Shown: one piece after another, positions 55,020 to 64,000 of the stretch
Layout: every line of letters starts with the position of its first letter
Position numbering within the stretch: the stretch's first letter is position 1
Source of the DNA: Isochrysis galbana
Lineage: Eukaryota > Haptophyta > Isochrysidales > Isochrysidaceae
Assembly: GCA_018136815.1 (NCBI GenBank)
Contig: CM030934.1
Location: forward strand, 838,979-902,978
DNA: 64,000 bases
Direction: 5' to 3'
Position numbers and translations under genes: made by a program
Notes under the pieces: generated by a model
Databases searched by the model: none
What the model was told of the DNA's origin: nothing
Seen by the model: the letters and a program-made list of their open reading frames with translations, nothing else

Positions 55020-55947
55020 GGGGGAGAAGACAAGGCGGTGAGAAGAGAGGGGGACGGAGCGGTAGCGGGAGAGAGGGCAGAGGGGACAGGGGGGGCAGCG
55101 CGCGCGGGGGTCGGGCGCGCGCTCGACCTGGGTTGGGGTGGCGGGGCGGCGGAGCTCTGAATAAAGAAGGCGCGCTATGTAAGGAAAGGGAACATGACCA
55201 AGGGCTTGGCGGCACCGATGCACATAAGGAGGTGTCGAAGAAATAAAATATTTATAGAGCTACAGTAGCTCAACATAGCACGCGGTGAACAAATGAAAAG
55301 GCGCACAGAAAAAAGAAAACCAGAGCAACAGACAACCGACACATCCAAATCGGCTCGTCACGCTGACCTCCCCCTGGTATTCCTGAGAACCCCTGCGTGC
55401 CCCTCTCGGTATCTTCCCTCTCCCCGCCGCTGTCCCCCCCCCCCCCCCCCACTCCCCCCGCCGCCGGCGGACCCCCCCCCCCCTCCCCCCCCCCGCCCCT
55501 CACCGCCGTCGCTCGCTCTATCCCTCGCAGTGCGCGACCCCCCCCCCTCCCCCCTCTCCCTCCCCACCCCCTCCTTCTCCCTCTCGCCCAGTGAGCTGCT
55601 CATGCACGACCAGCCACTCATGCACATCGCTCCCTCGTCGCCCCTCCCACCGCGCACAACACAGCATTCCTGCCCCCTCCAGCCCTCTTCTCCACACGCC
55701 AGTGGCTCAGAGCCGCGGTGTGCCAAGAGACTTGGGCCTGGCTGCCTTTCCTCTCCGCCTGGGCCCGTTGCCGCGTCGCTCGTGGCTCTGCGGTGGGTGC
55801 ACGAGGCCGCGCGCTCCAGTCCTCGCTCAACCTGAGCCCTCCTCGCTCAACCTGAGCCATCCTCGCTCAACCTGAGCCCTACTCGCTGAGCCCACCTCGC
55901 CGGCGCATGCGCAGGTCTCATTGTCCCCCTTCCCCCCACTAAGCGCC
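55020..55947. promoter_or_regulatory. Divergent promoter region with C/G tracts
   Basis: The region between the divergent carboxypeptidase and V-ATPase subunit E genes. It holds poly-C runs with CCGCCG interruptions (about 55432-55495) and CT-rich leaders. A 20-bp unit (CCTCGCTCAACCTGAGCC) is tandemly repeated about four times at 55819-55885, just upstream of the ATG at 55948. No TATA box was recognised. Confidence 0.5.
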
Positions 55948-56713
55948 ATGAATGACTCGGAGATCAACCAGCAGATCAAGCAGATGGTGCAGTTCATCCA
56001 TCAGGAGGCGGCTGAGAAGGCCAATGAGATCAAATTGAAGGCCGACGAGGAGTTCAACATTGAGAAGCTCCGCATGGTCGAGGCTGAGAAGGCCAAGATT
56101 CGGGCTGAGTATGAGCGCAAGGAGAAGCAGATTGAAGTACAGAAGCGCATGTGAGTTTCCGCGCTCTCTCACACCGTGCCCGCGGCGCAAATTCCCTGTG
56201 CTTCCTGATGTTTCAGAAGCGTCTCTCACTCCTCCACTGGCTCCGTCCTGCAGCTCCCAGTCCAATGAGGTGCGCCTTGGACGCCTCAAGGCCCTCAAGG
56301 CGCGCGACGACGCCATGCAGGCCGTGCTGGCCGAGACGGCAGCAAAACTGCCGTCTCTCACGCAGGGGTCCGGCTACGCGGCTCTCCTCGAGGGGCTCGT
56401 CCTCGAGGGACTGATCACGATTGCAGAGCCGAAGGTGACTGTCAAGGGCGTCGCCGGTCAGGGCTCCATTGCCTCAAAGGCGGTCAACGCCGCTGCGACC
56501 AAGTACAAGGACTGGGCTAGCAAGAACAAGGACGCGGCTTTCGCCTCGTCGATTGAGGTGATCTGGGACTCCACCCCACTCTCTGCTGGCATTGGTGGCG
56601 TCGAGCTCTATGGCATGAATGGCAAGATTTCGCTCACAAACACTCTTCAATCGCGCCTAATGCTTGCATACGAAACGCGCCTCCCGAAGCTCCGTGCGGC
56701 CCTGTTCGCTTGA
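55948..56713 (+). CDS. V-type proton ATPase subunit E
   Basis: A peripheral-stalk subunit of the vacuolar proton pump. Exon 1 is 55948-56150 and exon 2 is 56254-56713; the 103-nt intron has GTGAGT...CTGCAG borders and is phase 2, so the joined codon is Ile. About 220 residues, the usual length. The N-terminal half is a long charged coiled coil (INQQIKQMVQFIHQEAAEKA, NIEKLRMVEAEKAKIRAEYE, VRLGRLKALKARDDAMQ). The C-terminal globular part has LLEGLVLEGLITIAEPKV and the hallmark ending NGKISLTNTLQSRLMLAYE and LPKLRAALF. Complete and undamaged. Confidence 0.96.
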
Positions 56714-58628
56714 GCGAGGCCAAGGAGCGTGTTGCCTACACTCTGCGCACAGTGGCGATGCAAGGGTATCACTCCGAGTGGCCCTTGCAGCCGTCACACG
56801 CGGGATGTCAAGGCGGTCTGGCGCTCGGGAAGGGTGAGGTGGATGGTGGATACCACCTCAGTGCGGGGTGTGGGCGCCGATGTGCGTGGGCGACTTGATG
56901 GGGCTGCCGCGGTGAGCCCGGTCCACGCCCGCGGCGCGTGCTCTATTGTGAAAAAGTCGATGTGGCGTTCCAACGTGCTGTTATTTTTTTGTTCGCGCGT
57001 GTCCGTCATGTGTGTGAGTGAGTAAGTGTTTCTTGGTCCGTGATCTCATTTCTGATTTCTGTGGCACACACACACTGTGCTGCGTTCACATCAGGCAAGG
57101 GTGCAGTCCGAGGTCGGACGCCCATCACGATATTCATCAACCACGAATTCTCCAATAGATCGTGACATAGCACGCGGGGGGTACGCTTCTAGCTCATTAC
57201 TCGCTACATGGAGGCTCTGCTCTAGCTCTAGCTCTAGCCTACACGTCCTCATCACAAGGCCGAGGCTAGTGACTTGTGACGTAATACACTATTTGAATAC
57301 CTGTGATGTCAGAAGGTGCAACCTGAGGTCCAGTTTTTTTTCACCTCCGCCTTCCCCCCGCCCCCCTCCCCCATTATGATATAAAACTATGGGTGAAGCG
57401 TGAGTGCGCAACGGCTGTTAGTCAGGCCTACAACTACAACGGCTCAGCTTGGTGCTTGGGCAGCGAGAGTGGCATCGAGCGCGGTGGAGCGGCAGACCAT
57501 GCGGCCTTGAGGCGACCATACCTAACTAAGCTGCATTTGGCATTTGATTCCCGCCCGATGCAGTGCCGGTCGGGCTGCCGCTTGCGACAGTCCGGCCACC
57601 CCCTGACTGACCGTTTGCGTTTGCGTTTGGCGTCATTCATTGCCCGCCCAGCCCACCTAGCTCCTCACAGCGCGCGCACGTGACTACCTTGGCTACCAAA
57701 GACCTCGCCCGGACCATCCCGGGCCGCCCCTCGCAGGATTCGCCCTCACTCGAACTCGGCATCGAGAACTAGGTCCAGTTCACCGAGCCCCAACACGTTC
57801 ACGCTCCCTGGCTCCAACGCGGCCGTCCACGCGTGACTGATGACTGACGAGCCTCCGCGTAGCGGCTGCCCTCGCGGCCCTCCTTTCTCTGACAATGCTA
57901 GATTCGGCGCTGATCGATGAGGATGAGGCGAGGCCCGTGGGCGGTGGGCTGCCTCAGGACGGCCCACGTCGTGGCTCTCTACGCCGCGGCAAGCAAGACA
58001 GCCCAAAATCTTGCCAGAGCGCCTCACAGCGCATCTTGCGGGAAAACCCACCACCCAAAGCAGACTTCATCTTCTGGTGGGCTTGGAAGGCGGTATTGGG
58101 GGATCAACCCTGTCGTATTCCATACGATGACAGACATTTACTTCTAACCGGTGGTTTATTTTAAGCCTCAAGGTCTCGTCGGCGACATTCTACCCCTTCT
58201 CTTACTTTCTTTCGATGTCATCAAACGTTCCACGACTGTCTTCCGTCTTCTCTTCATGCATCGGTTGTAGTCTTCCGTCTTCTCTTCGTATGTCGGCGGT
58301 AGCTCCACAGCGAGGTCTGCTCTCGTTGTTCCGACTTCTCTGTTTCGCATGTCTGTGCGCCGATGAGTTGCCTTGGTGCCGACGCTTGACAGTCCGCCCT
58401 GAGTGTGGTTAGTTTTCGCCCTGTTTGGTTTAGTTCGTGTGTGTCTGTGTGACGAGGGGTCGTTTTGAGTCCCTGCGTTGTAGTCTCTCGTGTCTACCTT
58501 GGACCTAAGAAGCTCTCATTCTCCTTCTCTCTCTTCCTCTAGCTCGCTAGCTAGCCTCGGCCCTACCCTCCAACGCCGCGCGTTGTGAGCCTCCGAACCT
58601 CCGTCTCTCTTCTCGTCCCTCGCACTCG
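56714..58628. other. Spacer, no gene supported
   Basis: 3' flank of the V-ATPase gene, then unassigned sequence. TCTTCCGTCTTCTCTTC is duplicated at 58238-58254 and 58271-58287. From about 58400 the sequence becomes pyrimidine-rich and resembles the leader of an LTR element. No tRNA or protein-like frame was recognised. Confidence 0.45.
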
Positions 58629-58808
58629 ATGGTAGAAGCTGTCAGACCCGACTTCTACTATGACCTCTCAGACATATTCCCGCAAGCAACCACCTACGAC
58701 TCCTTCACGGCCGCGTCAGCCGCCGGCTCGATCGAACGGCCCTCTGCCCACGAGCCAGTAGTCATCGCGTGTTCGACAAGCACAAATTCTGTCTTGGCAC
58801 CTACGTGA
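58629..58808 (+). CDS. Short frame, possibly the start of a retroelement gag
   Basis: From ATG 58629 the frame reads MVEAVRPDFYYDLSDIFPQ, then Ser/Ala-rich sequence, and stops at TGA 58806, which is the first triplet of the copy-2 LTR. The 5' leader is pyrimidine-rich. The position suggests an older element's first codons cut by the LTR insertion, but I recognise no homology, so function is unknown. Confidence 0.25.
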   Translation: MVEAVRPDFYYDLSDIFPQATTYDSFTAASAAGSIERPSAHEPVVIACSTSTNSVLAPT

Positions 58809-60270
58809 CGAATTGTGGTGGCCCACAAGGCCTGAGGGCAATGAGGAAGGGGCGAAGCCGGCGGCAGGCGCGGCGAGGGAGACCACTTCGGAGGTGCTGA
58901 CGGGCTGAAGCCCGTCAGCAGAGGAAGGCGGGCAGGCGGGCTTGAGCGAGGGCGAGGACGGCGGCGAAAGCGGCATCGAGCGAGCGGCGAGAGGCGAGGG
59001 TGAGTGTGAGGAGGGCTGTGATGGCAGGGGCTGGCGAGGCGAGGCGAGGCTGTAGGGTATGAGTGTTACGAGAGCGAGAGCGACGAGAGCGAGAGCGACG
59101 ACGGATGACGACTGACGACAGGACGACGGACAGAGACACCCAGGAAAACACCCCGACTCTCGCCCCACGACTTTCTCACATAACTCGACTAAAATCAAAC
59201 CCAAACACTCCGGCCAGACGACGACGGACGACGATCAGAAGGCGATCTGTCGGCGATCCCGTCTGGAAGGGGAATCGCACCATAACGGAAACGAAGGGCA
59301 ATCCTGCCGCACAGGATTCCAAGAGACTTATCGAATAAGACGAGAGAGATGCGGTGGGCCTAAGGGGGAGATGCGAAGAGATTGCAAATTAAACCTGATT
59401 GCAATCACTGAAGTAGATATTGAAACGCGGAGAAGATAGCGAATTAAACCTAGTTGCGAGGCGCCTAGGAGGGAGAAAGGTGGGGAAACTTCCCTTCTCT
59501 TCGAGGGAAAGAGAGAGGGCGCTCCACAACCCAAGATCCTATGCGTCCAAGCGAAGCTTTTGACCGAGAACGAGAACGAGAGAATTATAACGATAAATGC
59601 CGATCGACGAAGAGAAGAGAGAAGCCTAACGAGTGTCGACTCGCGAATGCGACACCCCCCTGCTAGGATCGAGCGTCCCGCGAGTGAAAGAAGAGAACCT
59701 AACGGATAGCGGAGAGCTCCGAACAAGCCACGAGAAAGGCAGGAGAGCAATCCTGAACGAGACCGAATGAGCGATGAGCGAAGAGCGAATAAATCCGAAG
59801 AGCGAATGAAACAATAAATCCGAAGAGCGAATGAAACAATAAATCCGAAGAGCGAATGAAGCAATAAATCCGAAGAGCGAATGAAGCAATAAATCCGAAT
59901 GGATGGAGAGCCGCGCGCCCAACGCCGAACCAAGACGGAAGACGTGATGAGCGACGCACCGAGAAGTTACGAACAATCGAGGACCGATGAGAACGCGGAA
60001 CGACGGGAATCGAGAATCGAGAACGAGAAACGAAGAACGCGGAACGACGAGAATCGAGAATCGAGAACGAGAAACGAAGAACGATAAGGACGCGGAACGA
60101 TGAGAATCGAGAATCGAGAATCGAAGAACGAACGACGAACGACGAACGACGAACGACGAACTATAAGAATAGTGCACGACGACCGAGGAGACAAGGGGTA
60201 CCACACCCGTCCGGACGATAAGGTGTAGAATCGGCGGCCGGCGCGGCAGACCGCAGGACTCAACGCTGCA
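58806..60270 (-). repeat. Long terminal repeat of chromovirus copy 2
   Basis: It starts with the same TGACGAATTGTG as copy 1 and ends ...GCTGCA just before ACCCATCCCCTGCTCTCTTT (60271-60290), which is purine-rich on the coding strand and fits a polypurine tract. About 800 bp (58806-59600) is closely similar to copy 1; the rest differs. It includes a gag-like frame (PSSPSLKPACPPSSADGLQP), a GCGAATGCGACACCCCCC motif near 59644 and, at about 59790-59910, five near-identical 30-bp units containing AATAAATCCGAA. Confidence 0.65.
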
Positions 60271-60684
60271 ACCCATCCCCTGCTCTCTTTTACGAGAGTT
60301 TTACCTGGATGTTTGGGCGGTGTGGCGGCACCCAAGTTACAACGCGGCGTCTCCTTTTCTTCGATATATGAGTAGTCGAACAGCCAACGGCGAAAGGCGG
60401 CGAGATATCACGACGGGCTCGGCACGTCACGCGCGAGCTAAACGACGAGGTACGGGGGTCTCCTGACAGAGCGCAGCGAAAGGGGAGGGAGATCCATCCT
60501 CCGTGGTCGAAAGGGGGGCGAGCCATACCTCACTTCCCGCGGGGGAACTATTCGGCGGCCGCGGGGGGAAAATTCGGCGACCGCGGGGGGGAACTGGAAA
60601 AGAATTCCCGTACGTTCCCGTACCGCGATCAAACGTAAACGACGGCGTTGAGAGATATCTGAAGGGGCGTGACAGTCGCGACTG

Positions 60685-63600
60685 TCAGAAGAACGCAGAG
60701 GGTGTATCGAGGAGAGAGACGAGGGTGCGATCCGATGGCGACAGGCGTGCGAGAGCCTCGGAGCGACAGCGAACGAAGGTAGGCGAGGCAAGGGCATCGT
60801 GCGCAAATGCGTGGGAGCCAAACCACGGGGAACCGCGCGACGATCCCGACGAGTACCACCACTGCCCGAGGACGAAGACCGCGTGCTGCGGCCGCATCAT
60901 TGGACCTGCAGGGTTGGCAACAGACGGGCGGGCTGAGACGGGCAAATGGGAGACATGAGCAACGGGGCCACTGTGCGAGGACGGTGCGAGACGAGGCGAG
61001 CGGCGCGGGGCCTGATGATCCGAGCCGGTGGTCTCGGATCCCACGGGAGCTTCGATCGCGTGCGACGTCGGCGGAGTTGAGACGGTCTGAGATTGTGATT
61101 CTGCAGCCCGCTTTCTCATCTGAGGCTTACGAAGAGGCGGGAAGGGGTGAGCATCATCATAGGCGGTGACGAGCGACTCGCAGCGGCGAAGCAGTTCGGC
61201 TAGCGGCTCCCATGTGGCCGCAGCTTTCGCGTAGCCACGCCATTTGACGAGATACTGCCTTGAATCGCCTCGACCCTTGCGGTCAAGGAGGGAATCAACC
61301 AGATACTCATCTCTTTGGACGGGGTCTTCATCTGTGAGGGTATAGTAGGGACGGAGGTTAGTCACATGCACTTCCCCGGAGAGGAGGCGATTTTCTTGGT
61401 CGCGTAGTCGGTAGCGGCCAGCGCCAAGCGCCTCAGCAATGCGGTATGGTCCGCTGTAGTGGTAGAGGAGCTTGTTGCGGTGTCCTGGAATCTTGCGAAC
61501 CACCCTATCACCTGGGGCAAATTGGATGGGGGGAGAGTGAGTGCGTAGCGTGTCGGCGAGTGCGTCGGCTTGAGATTCTAAAGTTGCATCATAAGCCGCG
61601 GCCCACGCCGCCTTTAAACGACAATGCACTTTCCAAGCGTACGAGCGAATTTCCTGAGGTAACTCGGGAGGTGGGCCAGTGTCAGGTGGATCAGAAAGCT
61701 GTGCAGGCAGGCGAAGCTCACGGCCATAGAGCAAGGCAGCAGGCGACATGCGGGTAATGCGATTAGCTGAAGCGCGCATGCTCATTAGAAAGAACGGGAG
61801 ATGATCGACCCAATGACCGCCGCCTTCATCGGTAGCGCGAGCCATGTTGATCAATGTTTGCTGAGCTCGTTCGACCAGGCCCACGCTCTCGTGATGATGA
61901 GGTGTGCTCGGCCGCAAGTCGGTGCCGGTGCGCTCGAGGATGATCGAGGTGAGTTGACTAGCGAGATTGCTGCCGGAGTCCGAGCGAAGTTGCCTTGGTA
62001 CTCCGTGCCGAGAGACGACGTACGACATGAAGGCGTGAAGTGCGTCGGCACTCGAGGGGTCGCCGTTGTGAGGGGCCGCCTCGATCCAACGAGTGAGCGA
62101 GTCAACGAAAACGAGGAGCTTGTCGAAGCCTCGAGAGCCCTTGATGAAGTCGTGCGTAGGAGCCATCGAGACGACGTCGCAGAAGACGATGTCGAACGGA
62201 TAGGCGCCGACCTGCGGTCCCTTTGGATCTGCGAGGTGACGGAAGGGAGGCTTAGCTAAAGTGCATTCATGGCATTGGCGAACGTGCTCACAGACGTCTG
62301 CGTTCATCCCAGGCCAAAAATATCGGTCGCGTAAAAGGCGCGCCATCCGGTTGTCGCCGAAAGGCGCGCCATCCGGTTGTCGCCGAGGTGGCACAGGTGG
62401 TCGTGAAAGGCTTCAAGGTAGGCACGGCGCATCGTCTTCGGCACGTAGAGGCAGAGCTTCTCGCCATCTCTCGTCGGCACTCGCCGGTAGAGTAGTCCAG
62501 ATCGCAACAGGCATCGCGAGGATTCGCGACTGAGCCAGCGCAAACGACGGTGATCGAGATCGGGGTTGTGGGGAGACGAGGAGAGGAAGCGAATGAGGTC
62601 GTGGCAGTCGGGGTCCTCGGCCTGTGCCTCCTTGAGCGCCTCGGCGTTGGGTGTACCGACGTCGAGGTAGGAGAGGTTGATAGAATCCCTGGTCGTAGAG
62701 GACAACCTGGACGACCGTTCGTCGGCTTGCAGACTGGATGCCGTTGTGGTACGAGAACGAGAGGCGGCGACAACTTGCGGCTGCCCATCCGATGCTGTGG
62801 TGGAGCGAGAGTTAGGAACGACGGCGGCTAGCAGCTGCCCACCCCCCTGCTTAGGAGCGGACGTCTCCGACGTTCCATCGTCTGCCGCCACCAAGCGTGA
62901 CACGCCATCTGCATCTTTGTGATTAGCACCCGGCTTGTGCTCGACGGTGAAGCGATACTCCGACAACTTGAGTGCCCATCGCATCAGGCGCGACGCCGGC
63001 CCACCCTGGACGGTGTCCTTCATGGTGTGCAACCAACGGAGAGCTTGGTGATCAATGACGAGGCGGAAGTGTCGGCCCCAAAGGTACGGTCGCCAAGTAC
63101 GAATACTTTCCAGGGCAGCGAGAAGCTCCACCTCGGTGGTGGTCCAATGACGCTCCGCGGCGGTAAGACGGCGACCGTAATACGCGACGACATGCTCGTG
63201 CCCATGGTCGTCAATTTGCGACAGGACTCCGCCGATACCCAGAGTACTGGCCGCGTCCGTCTTGACGATGAACTCCTTGTCGTGACGAGGCGCAGCCAAC
63301 ACTGGAGCAGACGTGATGAGATCGATGAGGCGGCGGATCGCGGTCTGGCACTCAGGTGACTGAGAGACGGTGGCCACATCGACACCCGTACGCGTGAGGT
63401 CGGTGAGAGGGGCCGCGACGTGCGCGAAGCCCTTGATGAACCGACGGTAGTACGAGCAAAGACCGAGAAACGAGCGGACCTTTTCGAGCGAGTTGATGTG
63501 ACGCGGATCGATCGAGCGTACCGCCTCGACTTTCTTGGGGTCCATCTCGAGACCACGACGAGAAACGACGTGCCCGAGGTACTCGCCCTTGATAGCGAAC

Positions 63601-64000
63601 AAGATGCACTTGGAGGCCTTACATGAGAGACCGGCCCATCGGAGCCGTTCGAGGACGAGGTCGAGACGATGGAGCATCTGCTCGAAGGAGGCGTCGATGC
63701 GTTCCTCAAGAGTGCTGCCTGTACCTGTCGACCAAATCCCGATGTCGTCCAGGTACGGCATGCAAATTTCCCATGCGAGGCCTTGGAGCACCGCGTCCAT
63801 GAGACGGCACATGTAGGAAGGGCCGGATTGGACGCCGAACGGGAGGTAATTGAACTCGTACTTCTGGCGGTGGGTGCAGAACGCCGTGATGGGCTTGTCC
63901 TCCTCCTTGATAGGCAGGCACCAGAAGCCGGAGGCCAGATCGAGCAGACAAAGAAAAAGAGAATCTCGAGAACCTTGGCCTCGAGATAGACGGTCGATAG
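60685..64000 (-). pseudogene. pol: Chromovirus copy 2 pol, frameshifted in integrase, 5' end outside window
   Basis: The minus-strand frame is already open at 64000 and reads through RT (LDLASGFWCLPIKEEDKPIT, CMPYLDDIGIWS), RNase H (IVKTDAASTLGIGGVLSQ, ERHWTTTEVELLAALE) and the integrase start until about 62304. A second frame (62394-60685) continues with integrase (CHECTLAKPPFRHLADP, LVFVDSLTRWIEAAPHNGD, LRSDSGSNLASQL, LVERAQQTLINMA) and a chromodomain (QYLVKWRGYAKAAATWEP), then a C-terminal tail. The break is an exact 26-bp tandem duplication (62335-62360 and 62361-62386) falling in the zinc-binding N-terminal part of integrase, which shifts the frame. Domain order matches copy 1, but identity is only moderate, so they are different subfamilies. 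Confidence 0.9.

Noticed and set aside
1-64000. CRISPR array, bacterial operons, riboswitches or phage attachment sites
   Set aside because: Genes are spliced and eukaryotic; the short repeats present lack spacers of CRISPR type, and no prokaryotic genes or regulatory elements were seen.

Overview
The window is nuclear DNA of a eukaryote. Genes are split by short GT-AG introns (55-304 nt), and splice phases agree wherever an exon pair could be checked. Spacers are full of transposable elements, long G or C homopolymers and CT/GA microsatellites. GC content is fairly high. The gene set (HELLS/DDM1-type remodeller, Rpn7, TRAPPC13, V-ATPase subunit E, Herp-like protein, AGC kinase, POLQ-like helicase, M14 carboxypeptidase) is general eukaryotic. 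The genome style suggests a repeat-rich unicellular alga or other protist (haptophyte-like is only a guess); no marker fixes the lineage.

Layout. 1-1.2 kb: repeat remnants. 1.2-2.4 kb: unrecognised two-exon gene (+). 4.1-6.8 kb: SNF2-family helicase closest to HELLS/LSH/DDM1 (-), six exons. 7.6-10.6 kb: three DNA-transposon-like elements in a row, each with terminal inverted repeats (TIRs). 11.3-13.2 kb: AGC kinase (+). 13.7-17 kb: repeats, namely a 3 x 336-bp tandem repeat, a 17-copy array of 10-bp dyads and Ty3-type retroelement debris. 17.6-18.9 kb: ubiquitin-like Herp-type membrane protein (-). 19.7-20.2 kb: 450-bp hAT-type MITE with Pol III-like boxes. 21.5-28.9 kb: POLQ-like gene (+) with an intact helicase, a polymerase fold that has lost its catalytic motifs, and a GRF zinc finger near the N-terminus. 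30.7-31.6 kb: 911-bp hAT-type element beside a retroviral-type protease fragment. 32.6-34.0 kb: PSMD6/Rpn7 (-). 36.1-37.8 kb: TRAPPC13 (-). 38.3-39.3 kb: broken transposase (+). 39.3-51.3 kb: large Ty3/gypsy chromovirus (-) with an intact 2,494-codon pol ORF carrying a cytosine-methyltransferase-like domain. 51.3-51.7 kb: first exon of a METTL27-like methyltransferase cut off by that element. 52.5-54.9 kb: M14 metallocarboxypeptidase (-). 55.9-56.7 kb: V-ATPase subunit E (+), divergent from the peptidase. 58.8-64.0 kb: second, decayed chromovirus copy (-) running off the end.

The host genes are unrelated housekeeping or regulatory genes and do not form a pathway cluster. The most notable items are the helicase/pseudo-polymerase POLQ-like protein, the methyltransferase-like domain inside a Ty3 pol polyprotein, and the dyad and palindrome repeats. 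All exon joins were made by reading splice sites and phases by eye, without transcript data.
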